Shown here: positions 13,132 through 24,495 of the stretch, piece by piece
How positions within the stretch are numbered: position 1 is the first letter of the stretch
How the letters are laid out: every line of letters begins with the position of its first letter
Assembly: GCA_933228675.1 (NCBI GenBank)
Contig: OW121743.1
Span: 97,651,998 to 97,715,997, forward strand
Origin: Stomorhina lunata
Lineage: Eukaryota; Arthropoda; Insecta; Diptera; Rhiniidae
Length of the DNA stretch: 64,000 nt
Direction: 5' to 3'
The notes under the pieces: generated by a model
Databases searched by the model: none
Told to the model about the DNA's origin: nothing
The model's input: the letters and a program-made list of their open reading frames with translations, nothing else
Translations under genes and position numbers: made by a program

Positions 13132-13855
13132 TCATAGGTCAACAAGGACTACATCCGGTAGAAAAGGACTTCTGGGGTAAGATGAATTAATGATGAATCA
13201 AGTAAGTGTAAATGTTTAACTGTTTCAAATACAGTTGTCGTTTTATATTTTTATTATTTACCTAATAACCATAAGTCATGTAAATATGTATGTTTTTGTT
13301 AATTAAGTTTTTATATTTAAATTAAATATTAAATTATTTTTTTAACTGTGATAGTTTTATAAGAGAGAGAAAAACTATTGGTAATTAAATTAAGTATGTA
13401 TACGAGTTTTTATATATGTTCGAATTTTAGCATTTTAATTAATAAAAAAAAGAATTTGCTTTTCGAAGTTAAATTTATATGGTTTCATTTTTTAACTACA
13501 TAATAAAAGTAAAACTTAAATTTAATGTTTATTTTAATTATTGCGTAACCTTAATAAAATATTTCATTAACTTACCCTAGTTTGATGTTTGTTAAAGGGG
13601 GAGTGTTCTGTGTTTTTTTTTTAATGTCTGAGCAAATATTTATTGAAGTTAGGGGCAACTTTAAAAACAGATGTAAAGTTTTTAAAAATTCCATACATTT
13701 TTACATGAAAAATTTTCATTGATCTGTTGTTTACTTAATTTGCCTAAAATAACTGAATCAATTCGGATTCGATTTATTTTTACTCAAAAATCCAAAGATG
13801 CTTATTTTCGAGTTTTCTTTTTTTGCCACCTTAAAATCCATCAACACCTGTTGTT
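13132..13855. other. gd 3' UTR and downstream flank
   Basis: AT-rich sequence after the gd stop. AATAAA signals on the plus strand lie near 13,440 and 13,553 and could end the transcript. No further gene seen. Confidence 0.5.
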
Positions 13856-13859
13856 CCCA

Positions 13860-16250
13860 ATTTTTTATAGAAAATTTTACGATATCAAATTTTTTTTAAA
13901 GCAATTTTTCTATTTATAATTTTTAATAGAAAATTTTTAATTGGAAATTTGCTAAAAAAATTTTTTCGATAGAAAGTTTTTCGATAAAAAAAATGTTTAT
14001 AGAAAATTTTTCGATATAAAAATTTTTTTAGAAAAAAAAAAATGTTATAGAAAATTTTTCAATACAATAATTTTTAAAGAAAATTTCTTATAAAAAATGT
14101 TATTTTTTCGATATAAAATTTTTATAGAAAATTTTAATAAAACATTTTTTAATATAATTTTTTTTAAAAAACTTCAATATAAAAGTTTTTATAGAAAATG
14201 TTTCGATTTATAAATTTTTATATAAAATTTTTTGATATAAAAATTTTTATATACAATTTTTTGATATAAAAATTTTTATAGAAAATTTTTTGATATAAAA
14301 ATGTTTATAGAAAATTTTTTTATACAAAAGTTTTTACAGAAAATTGTTTTGATATAAAAATTTTTAAAGAAAATTTTTTGATATAAAAATTTTTTTAGAA
14401 AATTTTCCGATTAAAAAATTTTTACAGAAAATTTTTCGATATAAAAATTTTTATAGAGAATTTTTCGATATAAAAATTTTAATAAAATATTCTTTGATTA
14501 AAAAATTTTTATAGAAAATTTTTCGATATAAAAATTTGTGTAGAATATTTTTCGGTATAAAAATTTTTGTAGAAAATTTTTCGGTATAAAAATTTTTGTA
14601 GAAAATTTTTCGGTGTAAAAGTTTTTGCAGAAAAATGTTTGATTTCTAATAGAAAAAGTGTTGATATAAAGTTTGTCATGGAAAATTTGTATATCAACAA
14701 ATTTTCTATTTTATAGAAAATTTTTTGATATAAATATTTTATAAAAAAAAATTTTTTATATATATAAAAATATTTATAGAAAATTTTTCGATATAATAAT
14801 TTTTGTAGAAAATTTTTCGATTTCTAAATTTTTATAGAAAATTTATTAAATATTGTCATAAATTTGTTGATAGAACACATTTTATAAAAATTTTTTTTGA
14901 TATACATACAAAGTTTTTAAAATTTTTTTATTATATTAATTATTAAAGAAAACTTCTTGATATAAAAAAAATCCATTATAATTTTTTTTTACAAAATTTT
15001 TTGAAAAAATTTATAAAAAATTTTCTTTACAAAATTTCCCAATATAAATTTTTTTTGAGATTTTTCGATATAAAAAATTTTATAAAAAATTTTTTAATAT
15101 AAAAATTTTTATAAAAACTTTTTTGATACAAACAAACATTTTATAGAAATTTTTCGATAAAAAAATTTTTATAGAAAATTTTTAGATAAAAATATTAAAA
15201 GAAAATTTTTCGATTAACATTTTTATAGAAAATTTTTCGATATTAAAATTTTTTATAGAAAATTTTACGATATTAAAAATTTGTATAGAAATTACGATAT
15301 TAAAATTTTTTATAGAGATTTTTACGATATTAAAAATTTTTATAGAGATTTTTCGATATATTAGAATTTTTATATAAAATTTCTCAGTTAAAGTATTTTA
15401 TAGACAATTTTTCTATATACAAATTTTTATAGAAAATTTTTCGATTTCTAATAGAAAATTTGTTGATATAAAGTTTGTCATTGAAATAAAAAACAAGTTT
15501 TCTATGACAAACTTAATATCAACAAATTTTCGATTTTAAAGAAAATTGTTTGATATAAAAATTTTAGTAGAAAATTTTTCTATATTAAATTTTTTTTAAG
15601 TAAGAATTTTTCGATATAAAAATTTTTAAAGAAATTCTTTTTATAAAACAATGTTTATAGAAAATCTTTTGATTTCCAAATTTTTATGAAAAATTTATTG
15701 ATATAAAAATTGTCATAGAAAATTTGTTGGTATAACAAATTTTGTATAATTTTTTTTTGATATACAAGCAAACTTTTTAAAAAACTTTTCATTATAAAAA
15801 TTTTTAAGGAAAACTTTTCGATATAAAAAAAAATCATTAAAAAAATGTTTCTATCATTTATATCATTTTTTGAAAAAAAATTATAAAAAATTTTCTTTGT
15901 AAAATTTCCCGATATAAAATTTTTTTTAAGATTTTTCGATATACAAATTTTTATAAAAAATTTTTCGATATAAAAATTTATATAAAAAATTTTTTGATAC
16001 AAAAATTTTTATACAAATTTTTCGATAAAAAAATTTTTGTAGAAATTTTTCGATAAAAAAATTTTTATAGAAATTTTTCAATAAAAATTTTAACAGAAAA
16101 TTTTTCGATTAAAATTTTTATAGAAAATTTTTCGATATTAAACATTTTTATAGAAAATTATATGATATTAAAAATTTTTAAAGAAAATTTTACGATATTA
16201 AAAATTTTTATAGAGATTTTTCGATATAAAAATTTTATTGAAAATTTTTT
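13860..16250. repeat. Degenerate CTATAG/CGATATAA repeat array
   Basis: Imperfect 28-31 bp units carrying TTTTATAGAAAATTTTTCGATATAAAAA-type halves, more diverged than the intron 4 array. The TTTTTATCG, GATATTAAAA and GATATACAAA variants cluster in blocks. Confidence 0.85.
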
Positions 16251-16819
16251 GATATACAAAATTTTTATAGAAAATTTTTTGATATACAAATTTTTAAAGT
16301 AAACTTTTCGATAAAAAACTTTTTATAGAAAGATGTTTAAAAAAAATATTTGATAGAGAATATTTTGATATAAAACTTTTCATAGAAAACTCTTCGATAT
16401 AAATTTTTTTTATAGAAAATTTTTCGATGTAAAAGAGTATATGAAAAATTTTACATAGATTAGGTTCGAAAATAACGATCCGATTTTTTTCAAAAACTGT
16501 GGAAATTTTCCATGTAATAAATTTTTTTTGAAAATTGTTTGATATAAAAAATTTTTATAGAAAATTTTTTGATATACAAATTTTTAAAGTAAACTTTTCG
16601 ATAAAAAACTTTCTATAGAAAGATGTTTAAAAAAAAATATTTGATAGAGAATATTTTGATATAAAACTTTTCATAGAAAACTCTTCGATATAAATTTTTT
16701 TATAGAAAATTTTTCGATGTAAAAGAGTATATGAAAAATTTTACATAGATTAGGTTGGAAAATAACGATCCGATTTTTTTCAAAAACTGTGGAAATTTTC
16801 CATGTAATAAATTTTTTTG
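16240..16819. repeat. 290-bp tandem duplication
   Basis: Positions 16,240-16,529 are repeated at 16,530-16,819 with only a few differences; for example TTACATAGATTAGG is at 16,451 and 16,741. The copy includes non-repetitive sequence (AATAACGATCCG...CAAAAACTGTGGAAATTTTCC), so it is a segmental duplication and not just slippage of the short unit. Confidence 0.9.
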
Positions 16820-17107
16820 TAAAATTATCCTAAAAAATACCAATCTATGCATTCAAACATCCACAAAAACCCAATATAACCGTTCCACCTTTGAAAAGAA
16901 AAGAACCCATGAATAGGTTTACTAATTGGTCCCTCATTTGCACTATTTCTCAGATTTAGTAACCTATGATTTTTTGCTCGCAAACTTTAAGAAATGGCTC
17001 ATTAAAAGGGATTTGATTCCAACGACAAAATCATTTGACATATTGAGAGCCTATATTCAATTCCTAGTAAGAACTGTTAAATATCCAAAATATTTAAGTC
17101 AATATTT

Positions 17108-17348
17108 CTGTGGCTTGGTGCTAAAAGGGCCAATGTCAATTTTTTGCTGTTTTGAGTTAATCATTGCATTAGATTTCCTTCTTTTTTTATTTGGCTCCAA
17201 CAGCTAATCTTTAACTTAACTCTGAACATATTTACAAGGATTTTTCTGAACAATGTTTCTATGAATTGATATGGAAAATAAAAACTCTAAATCAAATTTT
17301 CTCACAACTACTTTTTTTGACATTGGCCCTTTTAGCACCAAGCCACAG
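17108..17348. repeat. 32-bp perfect inverted repeat (foldback)
   Basis: The left arm 17,108-17,139 begins CTGTGGCTTGGTGC and is the exact reverse complement of the right arm at 17,317-17,348. The 177-bp loop is AT-rich without an obvious ORF. The arms could be the ends of a very small foldback element or a templated inverted copy; no target duplication is obvious. Confidence 0.85.
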
Positions 17349-17424
17349 ATTTCTCCTACTATAATATACTTTTTTAATCTAAACCTGTGTTTCATTCAAA
17401 AATCATTGACTTATTATTATTATG

Positions 17425-17650
17425 GAGATTGTGTCACCCATTTGTGTGTCAAATATGGTGTAAGGAGGCTTTACCAACCCCCTGGAACGAAGCTATACTA
17501 GTCAAAACACCCAAAAAGGGTGTCACCCTTTTTGGGTGACTGCAACAACTACAGGGGAATAACACTTTTTCAAATACCGAGCAAGATACTAAGGCGAATA
17601 ATTTCTTCAATTTCGGTTCAATTAGAATAGCTCTTCGAGCAGCGATGACT
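17425..17650 (+). pseudogene. Decayed non-LTR retrotransposon reverse transcriptase fragment
   Basis: In two frames the sequence reads as a LINE reverse-transcriptase N-terminal motif: W-rich text ending PTPWNEAILVKTPKKG, then DCNNYRGITLFQIPSKILRR. Non-LTR elements characteristically have a KKGD...C.NYRGI.L...KI block here. The two halves are split by a 16-nt insertion that makes a 31-nt palindrome (17,508-17,538) and shifts the frame. A further in-frame stop follows near 17,628. Only about 75 codons survive; the clade cannot be assigned. Confidence 0.75.
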
Positions 17651-17799
17651 AAAAATAAAATCTAATAAAACAAATTTTAATTAATTTCAAATTAAACCTT
17701 AAACTGAAACAGTTTATTATTTATTAAGAAAACATTTAAAAATGACACTAAATTATTAAAGAAACTATAAACTCCTTTAATAGTTGTCAGTTAATAAGT

Positions 17800-18558
17800 T
17801 TAACCACTTTTGTGAATAATGATCTTCTTCCTCTTGCCACCTGTGTTTCCTGTATTTCCAGTATTTCCGGTGTTTCCGGTATTGTTATTATTATTTCTCT
17901 TTTTGGAAGCGGCGATTTCCTTTTGAAGTTCAGCTCTTTCACGAATGATAAGTTGTTTTCTTTGGACCATAATAGCTTTTCTTTGTTTCATGAATTGTTT
18001 CCTCTTTCTGATGAGTTCTTGTCTCCTCCTGAGGAAAGCACGTCTTTGTTTAACTTGTTGCACCCATTTCTTCAAAGTTTGTCTCAAAAGCTTGATTTGT
18101 TGACGTTGTTTCCTGATTCTCCTACGTCTTTGTTCATTCATCCTCTTCAATTGGTTCTTCTTCTTACCACCAGTACCAGAAGTAGGAGCCTTGGTAGTTA
18201 CAGCACCACCAGGGGCAGCAGTAGTGACACCACCGGCAACAGTGGTAGCACCACCAGCAACGGTAGTAGCACCACCAGCAACAGTAGTAGCACCAGCGGC
18301 AGCAGTAGTAGCACCAGCAGCAGCAGTAGTAGCACCAGCGGCAGCGGTAGTAGCGCCAGCAGCAGCAGTAGTAGCACCAGCGGCAGCAGTAGTAGCGCCA
18401 GCAGCAGCTGTTGTAGCACCAGCAGCAGCAGTAGTGGCACCAGCAGCAGCGGTAGTAGCACCAGCAGCAGCTGTAGTAGCACCAGCGGCAGCTGTAGTAG
18501 CTTGGCCGTAGGCCGCAGCCATTAAGCTAAGAAACATGCAAATTGTTAAAACTTTCAT
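17800..18558 (-). CDS. Secreted Ala/Thr-repeat protein with basic tail, glue- or mucin-like (copy 1)
   Basis: A single exon encodes 252 aa. Residues 1-19 form a clear signal peptide (MKVLTICMFLSLMAAAYGQ). About ten heptads of the type ATTAAAG follow, then ATTVAGG variants and a short VTT/KAP stretch. From ~125 to ~230 there is a strongly basic, helix-prone Lys/Arg/Gln region with recurrent RKQ, RRRQ and KQRK motifs, then an Asn run and NTG repeats, ending KRKKIIIHKSG. The Thr-rich repeats are plausible O-glycosylation sites. A secreted Thr-rich repeat followed by a basic tail is reminiscent of dipteran larval salivary glue proteins and mucins, but no specific orthologue is recognised. The upstream DNA carries a TATA box and initiator. 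AATAAA signals on this strand lie at 17,713-17,725. The closest relative is the copy at 21,965-22,723. Confidence 0.85.
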   Translation of the reverse strand: MKVLTICMFLSLMAAAYGQATTAAAGATTAAAGATTAAAGATTAAAGATTAAAGATTAAAGATTAAAGATTAAAGATTAAAGATTAAAGATTVAGGATTVAGGATTVAGGVTTAAPGGAVTTKAPTSGTGGKKKNQLKRMNEQRRRRIRKQRQQIKLLRQTLKKWVQQVKQRRAFLRRRQELIRKRKQFMKQRKAIMVQRKQLIIRERAELQKEIAASKKRNNNNNTGNTGNTGNTGNTGGKRKKIIIHKSG

Positions 18559-18559
18559 T

Positions 18560-18665
18560 TTCCCTTATTATTCACTCTTCCTTCTTCGCTATATTGTTCT
18601 TAATCCAATGGATTATTGAATTGAACTGTATATTATTCACTACCAAACGCCCACTATTTATGGTA
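18560..18665 (-). promoter_or_regulatory. TATA/initiator core promoter of glue-like copy 1
   Basis: On the minus strand ATAAATAG (18,661-18,654) is followed about 32 nt later by the initiator-like ACAGTT (18,629-18,624), giving a predicted 5' UTR of about 70 nt. This sequence is repeated without change upstream of copy 2. Confidence 0.7.
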
Positions 18666-19190
18666 AAAATTTTGAAACACATTTCTCCGAGTCTAACATT
18701 AATACAAGTTCAAATTTAGACAAATTAAATATTTATCTTTGAATTTCGGGAACAGTTGTTGTAGATCTTTATTAAGATTAAATAAATAAATATGTGTATT
18801 AGTATTTGAATTTAAATAAATAAATATTAACTCCAATTGAAATGAGTTTTTAATTCTCAAAAAAAAAAAAAAAAAAAAAATGAAAACAATCACAATATTA
18901 AAGCCAAGGTATTATAGCCAAAAACACTTGTTCAAAACAACGGAAGTTGAAGAAAGTAAAAATCAAATATCTGTTAAATCAAATTATGAATTTTTATTGC
19001 GAATGTTTTACATTAAAATATTTATCTCTTTAAAGTCTTTATAATAAAGTTATCCTAATTATCAAAACTTTACAACATTTTTAAGAAAAATCGTAATCAG
19101 TGTTGTTGTTTTTATACTTTTAACTACGATAGGTATTTACTCAATGTAAAGCTGTTGATGTTTTAAAAAGAAAAACTTTTCTACTCCTTT
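18666..19190. other. Intergenic AT-rich sequence, no gene seen
   Basis: Contains a poly-A run near 18,860-18,880 and no supported open frame. Confidence 0.5.
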
Positions 19191-19194
19191 TTTA

Positions 19195-19735
19195 AATAAT
19201 TTTATCAAAAATTTTTCTAAAGAAATTTTTTTATCAAAAATTTTTCTATAGAAATTTTTTTATCAAAAATTTTTCTATAGAGAAATTTTTGATAAAAAAA
19301 TTCATCAACAATTTTTTTATCCATTTCGCTTAAGAATTCAATTAAATAGATGATCTTAACTACTGGCATCTAACAGTTGGTGATACAGTGTCCTGATGAA
19401 GTCCGCAGCGGGACAGAAAATGCAGCATTCCACACTGCTAAGTGTCACATAGTTTTTTCAGTATTCTTAAAAAAATTATTAATCTAATTTAAAAATCATA
19501 AAAATGATTAAAAAAAATAAATTATGATTAACATAAATTCTTGGTTCAACTAAAAATTCATTTCCTTCAAAATTTTTCTAGAGAAAATTTTTTATCAAAA
19601 ATTTTTCTATAGAAAATTTTTTTTCAAAAATTTTTCTATGGGAAATTTTTTTTTCTGTATAAAATTTTTTTATCAAAAAATTTTCTATAGAAAATATTTT
19701 AGTCAAAAATTTTTCTATAGAATATTTTTAAAAAG
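19195..19735. repeat. CTATAG repeat clusters
   Basis: Two short clusters (19,195-19,315 and 19,565-19,735) of TTTTTCTATAGAAATTTTTTTATCAAAAA-like units of 28-30 bp lie either side of about 250 bp of other sequence. Confidence 0.8.
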
Positions 19736-19739
19736 AAAA

Positions 19740-20095
19740 ATTATTCGCACTTGATTTCTATTTATTACATTTATTTATTGATGAATAGACAATTTATTAA
19801 TAAAAGAAAAAAAATGTTTGTGGGGACAACCAATTACTCGACCCCGTTTCGATGGTTGGTTAGGTCATCTTCTTCAGGAAAAGTATCCCCATTTTTGACA
19901 GTTCGAAAATCTCCAGGAGAGTATCCCTATTTTTAAACAAATCGAAAACCTCGCATTATTACCTATTCATTACGAATTATGTTTGTAAATCAAAGGAAAA
20001 AGCTCAGGTTATCGACTGAACAAAAGTAAATACAAACATTTTTCAGTTTCATCTTCCCTTACTTTACTTTTCTTCAAAAGTAAAAAATAGAGATC
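19740..20095. repeat. Dispersed repeat, copy a
   Basis: The block includes TTTATTTATTGATGAATAGACAATTTATT, ATGGTTGGTTAGG and ACAAACATTTTTCAGTTT segments. It is similar to 58,910-59,200. A shorter tail-only match is at about 20,760-20,880. In both full copies CTATAG repeats lie on both sides, suggesting that these repeats travel with the element. Confidence 0.65.
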
Positions 20096-20104
20096 AAATG
20101 CGAA

Positions 20105-20720
20105 TAATTTTTCTTATTGAAAATTTTGTTAGTTTTGAAAATTTGTATATCAAAAATTTTTCAGAAAACTTTTTTACAGAAAAATATTTTTGTCGAAAAT
20201 TTTTCGATAGAAAAATATATTCTATAGAAATTTTTTCTATAGAAAATTATTTTATCGAAATTGTTTCTATAGAAGAATATTTTTATTGAAAATTTTTCTA
20301 TAGAAAAAATTTTATCGAAAATTTTTCTATAGAAAAATATTTTTATCGAAAATATTTCTATAGAATAATATTTTCATAAAAATTTTTCTATATTTTTATC
20401 GAAGATTTCTTAAAGAAAAATATTTTTATCGAAGATTTCTTTATAGAAAATTATTTTTATCAAAAATTTTTCTATAAAAAAATATTTTTTTTCGAAAATT
20501 TTTCTATAGGAAAATATTTTTCATCGAAAATTTTTCTATAGAAAATTATTTTTATTGAAAATTGTTCTAAATTTCTATAATCTTTATAGACATTTTTTAT
20601 CTACAATTTATTTATCGACAATTTTTCTATATAAAATTTTTTTTTAGAAATTTAATTTTTAATAAAAATTTTCCTATAGAAACTTTTTTTGAATAAATTT
20701 AATTTTAAAACAACAGCAAA
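20105..20720. repeat. CTATAG repeat array, TTTATCGAAAA variant
   Basis: Units of about 29-32 bp with CTATAGAAAAATATTTTTATCGAAAA. The 63-codon plus-strand frame here is repeat-derived. Confidence 0.85.
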
Positions 20721-21964
20721 CAATTTTTTTTAAAAACCACACATTATATCTAATTTAAGGGACAGAATAAATGCGAATTATTATTGTGTCCAACAAATAT
20801 CAACATAAAGCGATGATTATCATCTGAACAGAAACGCACAAACATTTTTCAGTTTGATCATTTCATTATTTTCCACACTTTTGTTGTTGCTTTATTGGCA
20901 ACTAAGACAAAAGTGCTATAAAGGGGGTTCAAAGAAGATTTAAATAAACAAAAGTTAAATTTAAAATTTTTTATTGTTGTTTTCCAGTTTCTTACCCATC
21001 CTAATCGAATCAAGTACGAATCGATTGACTAGAAATTGACGAAGTAGTAAAAAACTATCAAAGAGAGTTGTGTAACCCTTACAGATCCGTAAATATTGAT
21101 AAACAAAGTGTTATGATCAGATTGAAGATGGCGACACAGTGAACAAAATATTAACTCTTTTATTTCTTTAGGTTTATTTTATTGAGCAGAATCTCATTAA
21201 TAGTCAAGTCAAAACAATCCCTTGAACATATATCTAGGTCAGTCTTCTTTTAAACTACGATCGTGGTTGCTTCACTACAGCATTAAACAAATTAAATTTC
21301 GTATACGTTTATTTGTTGGCTTCCGCACAATTTACTTTAAATAATGACGACAATTTGTTGTCGTATATAGAATCATTGAAAACCCGATCCATATCACCCT
21401 GAAGATATTTCAACAAAGCGTAACAGTTATAATAGAAAAATGCTCTTTCGAGTTAAAAAATTAAATTTTAACTTATATCACAAAGATATATGAGTTAAAA
21501 AGAAGTATTTTTTAAACTAAAAATCGAAAATAGATTTTCTGAAACACATCCTTAAACTTAAAAATATTATAAGTAAACCAGTAAATTTTTTCGTATCAAT
21601 TACATTAAAAACATTATCCTTTGAAGAATATACAAAAACTGAACTTTTTTGGTGTGATTTACTAAATTTTTTCATATCAATCACATTTAAAACATTATCC
21701 TTTGAATAAATCACACCAAAAGGAGCTTTTTGATTTGATGTAGCGGTTACAAAACAGAATAAAATGAAATAACATAAATTGTTATGTTTTGGTGTAATCC
21801 TCTACATTTCTATTATGCGAAAAATTTCGATAAATTAAAAACAGTAGTAAGTATTTGATTTCAAAGAAAAAAATTATATATTTTTTATTTATTAATCATG
21901 CAGCTTAAATATTTTAAGTAATTTTTTTTTTTAGCAAATTTAAGCTTTAAAATGTTTAAACTTC
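20721..21964. other. Intergenic sequence between the glue-like copies
   Basis: Contains a partial dispersed repeat (about 20,760-20,880) and a local direct repeat of about 80 bp (21,586-21,640 against 21,658-21,720, sharing ATTTTTTCRTATCAATYACATT and ACATTATCCTTTGAA). No gene seen. The 3' UTR of copy 2 with AATAAA on the minus strand lies near 21,885-21,900. Confidence 0.5.
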
Positions 21965-22723
21965 TCAGTTTTTGTGATGTACAACAACCCTGATTTTTTG
22001 CTTTCCTCCCTGTTTAACACCACCGTTGCCGCCATTTTTGCCACCATTTCCGCCACCATTTCTGCGACGACGAAGTCTTTCCCTTCTTTCTCTAAGAAGC
22101 TCTAAGTTTCTCTGTTGGATTAAAAAGTTCTTCTGTTGCTTAGCCAAATTGGTCAATTGTAGGGCAATGATTCTATCTTGTCTCTTTTGGGCAAGGGCTT
22201 GTTTCCTTCTAATGGCTTGAATTTTCTTCCTTCTTGCCATGAGCTTTTGTAAAGCAAGACGTTGTCTTTTCAAAATAAGCTTTTGTTTTCTGGCAATTGC
22301 TCTCCTTTTCTTCATCAAACGCTTCTTTCTGGCAGCTGCTGAAGATGTTGAAGATTTGGTAGTGGTACCAGATCCAGCAGCAGCGGTGGTAGCACCACCA
22401 GCAACGGTAGTAGCACCAGCGGCAGCGGTAGTGGCACCGGCAGCAGCAGTAGTAGCACCAGCAGCAGCAGTAGTAGCACCAGCAGCAGCGGTTGTAGCAC
22501 CAGCAGCAGCGGTAGTGGCACCAGCAGCAGCAGTAGTAGCACCAGCGGCAGCAGTAGTAGCGCCAGCAGCAGCTGTAGTAGCACCAGCAGCAGCAGTAGT
22601 GGCACCAGCAGCAGCGGTTGTAGCACCAGCAGCAGCTGTGGTAGCACCAGCAGCAGCTGTAGTAGCTTGACCGTAGGCCGCAGCCATTAAGCTAAGAAAC
22701 ATGCAAATTGTTAAAACTTTCAT
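21965..22723 (-). CDS. Secreted Ala/Thr-repeat protein with basic coiled-coil tail, glue- or mucin-like (copy 2)
   Basis: A single exon encodes 252 aa, the same length as copy 1. The signal peptide is identical to copy 1 and the repeat block (about twelve ATTAAAG heptads) nearly so. The tail from ~115 has a different sequence (KKRLMKKRRAIARKQK, later QKRQDRIIALQL) but the same character: Lys/Arg/Gln-rich, helix-prone, with recurrent RKQ motifs. It then has a GGNGG stretch and a basic end (KQKIRVVVHHKN). Inferred role is as for copy 1, a secreted structural or adhesive protein. Likely transcribed from its own TATA promoter. The sharp contrast between the conserved 5' half and the diverged 3' half suggests gene conversion or selection acting on one half only. 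Confidence 0.85.
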   Translation of the reverse strand: MKVLTICMFLSLMAAAYGQATTAAAGATTAAAGATTAAAGATTAAAGATTAAAGATTAAAGATTAAAGATTAAAGATTAAAGATTAAAGATTAAAGATTAAAGATTVAGGATTAAAGSGTTTKSSTSSAAARKKRLMKKRRAIARKQKLILKRQRLALQKLMARRKKIQAIRRKQALAQKRQDRIIALQLTNLAKQQKNFLIQQRNLELLRERRERLRRRRNGGGNGGKNGGNGGVKQGGKQKIRVVVHHKN

Positions 22724-22724
22724 T

Positions 22725-22830
22725 TTCCCTTATTATTCACTCTTCCTTCTTCGCTATATTGTTCTTAATCCAATGGATTATTGAATTGAACTGTATATTA
22801 TTCACTACCAAACGCCCACTATTTATGGTA
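22725..22830 (-). promoter_or_regulatory. TATA/initiator core promoter of glue-like copy 2
   Basis: ATAAATAG at 22,826-22,819 and ACAGTT at 22,794-22,789, at an offset of exactly 4165 bp from copy 1. About 115 bp upstream of the start codon match copy 1 base for base; similarity ends just beyond the TATA box. Confidence 0.7.
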
Positions 22831-23560
22831 AAATTTTGAAATGCTTTTTTCACAAAAACAAATAGAAACTCGCGTTAAAATTGTCGGCAAACAAATATTG
22901 ATCTTAAAATTTCTTACAGTTGTTATTTCTTCTATCGAGTCAAAACAAATAGAGATATAAACAAATTAATAAATATTAACTCAAATAAAAATTTGGTTGC
23001 TAATAATATTAAGAAAACAGTTGTTTTAAAAAATGGAGTTAAAAAAATGTTAATATGAAGGCAACTCATGGCCAATTAAAAATTTCAGTTTTAGAAAAAT
23101 GTTTTAAAAATATGAAATATTTTCAAACTTATGATTTGATTCTGTATTTGTATAGATTAAGTTTACACCGGAAATTAAATTTTCGAAGTATATATCCTCA
23201 AAAGATTCATAAATAGTAGGGACCTAGGGTTAACTCTTTAATACCGTAATTAAATTTATTATATCACTGTTCACTTCAACAAGGAATAGCTTAAATAGCA
23301 GACATTATAACTAAATCCGGGGCCAAATCACCGCATTCGATATCGATTCAAATGTAAGGTACTTTAGAAACATTTGTGTAGCATACTTATAAGGTAATCT
23401 AAGTAAGATATAAGGTTCACTATATGGTAACTTATTCCCTCTACATTGTAACTATCAGGGATGATAGTAAAATAGTTAAATTTAGACAAAATATTTTGAC
23501 AAATAAACGGATATGTTCAGATTCCAATTTTATTTAACTTTTTGCGAAATAAATTATTTT
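22831..23560. other. Intergenic AT-rich sequence
   Basis: No supported gene, RNA or transposon end seen. Confidence 0.5.
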
Positions 23561-23579
23561 GAAAATCCCTAAGGTATGT

Positions 23580-23880
23580 TACAGAATGTTTACTTAAAAG
23601 TCTGAGTTTTCGATCGATATAGAAAGCGGCCGCTTCTTCTTTTAATATCTACCAAAACAATTAAAATCGGTTGGTATTTATCTATGTTACATTGTGATAA
23701 GTGCATACGGGTATGAAAAATCGTTTTTTGTACCCGTAACTCAAGATTTTGGGGGTGTTTTGAAAATTCCAAAAACAGAGTGTTGTTGTACTCGACAGTA
23801 CCTACCAGAAAAATGGTATAACATCCCAGAAACTTTTACTTCATTTTATTTGTCTCACTGAATTTTTGTTCGGAATCGTT
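23580..23880. repeat. Dispersed repeat E, uninterrupted copy
   Basis: Shares GCTTCTTCTTTT...ATATCTACCAAAACAATT, CATACGGGTATGAAAAATCG and CCTACCAGAAAAATGGTAT with the copy at 24,590-24,767 that resumes at 25,529. This copy shows the sequence before the MITE insertion in the other one. Confidence 0.75.
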
Positions 23881-24029
23881 AAAAATTACTTATTTTTTAA
23901 AATTTGTTTTTTCTTTGACGTAAATAAATAAGTAAATTTCAAATGGATTTTTAAAAATGAACTCTCGTTGTATTGGCTATCAATAATACCTTTTTAAGTA
24001 AAATCATAAATAGGACGGTTCCTATACAA

Positions 24030-24495
24030 AACAGGTAAGAAAGAGCTGTAGTCGGTCAAGCCCGACCATACGATACCCTTCACCACTAAGTTCAAAGGTG
24101 TTATTTTAGCTGTATAAAAGTATTTGTTTTAAATTTCATGAAAAAATATTGATTTTTGTGGCCAATATATCAATTCCGGGAAGTAGGACCTATACTATAA
24201 ATAATGGACGGATTTTGACGAATTGGCCATGGGCCCATTACCATTACCAAAAAAAATGATCTGTGCCAAATTTCATCAAATTATCTTTAGAATTGTGACC
24301 TGTAGTTTGATTACAAGGTTTACATGGGGGTCCAGCCAGCCAGACGGAAGGGCGGACATCGCTAAATCGACTCAGAAAGTGATTCTAAGCCTATTGGTAT
24401 ACTAAAAGGTGGGTCTAAGACAAATATTTCTATGCGTTACATACATCAGCACAAACTTATAATACCCTTTCCACCTATGGTGGTGAAGGGTATAA
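24030..24495. repeat. Dispersed GGTCAAGCCCGACC repeat, copy A
   Basis: Begins with AAGAAAGAGCTGTAGTCGGT and carries CGATACCCTTCACCACTAA. It continues through CAGACGGAAGGGCGGACATCGCTAAATCGACTCAG and ends with CTATGGTGGTGAAGGGTATAA, partly an inverted copy of its own head. Related copies are at 37,170, 37,742 and (diverged) 27,555. I cannot name the family. Confidence 0.8.

Noticed and set aside
12653..13190. Alternative frames across gd exon 5
   Set aside because: The frame that continues the protease with its catalytic Ser is clearly the coding one.
17812..18525. Long plus-strand frames antisense to the glue-like genes (also 22,239-22,670)
   Set aside because: Ser- or Ala/Val-rich shadows of the 21-bp coding repeat; the minus-strand frame has the signal peptide, promoter and poly(A) signals.
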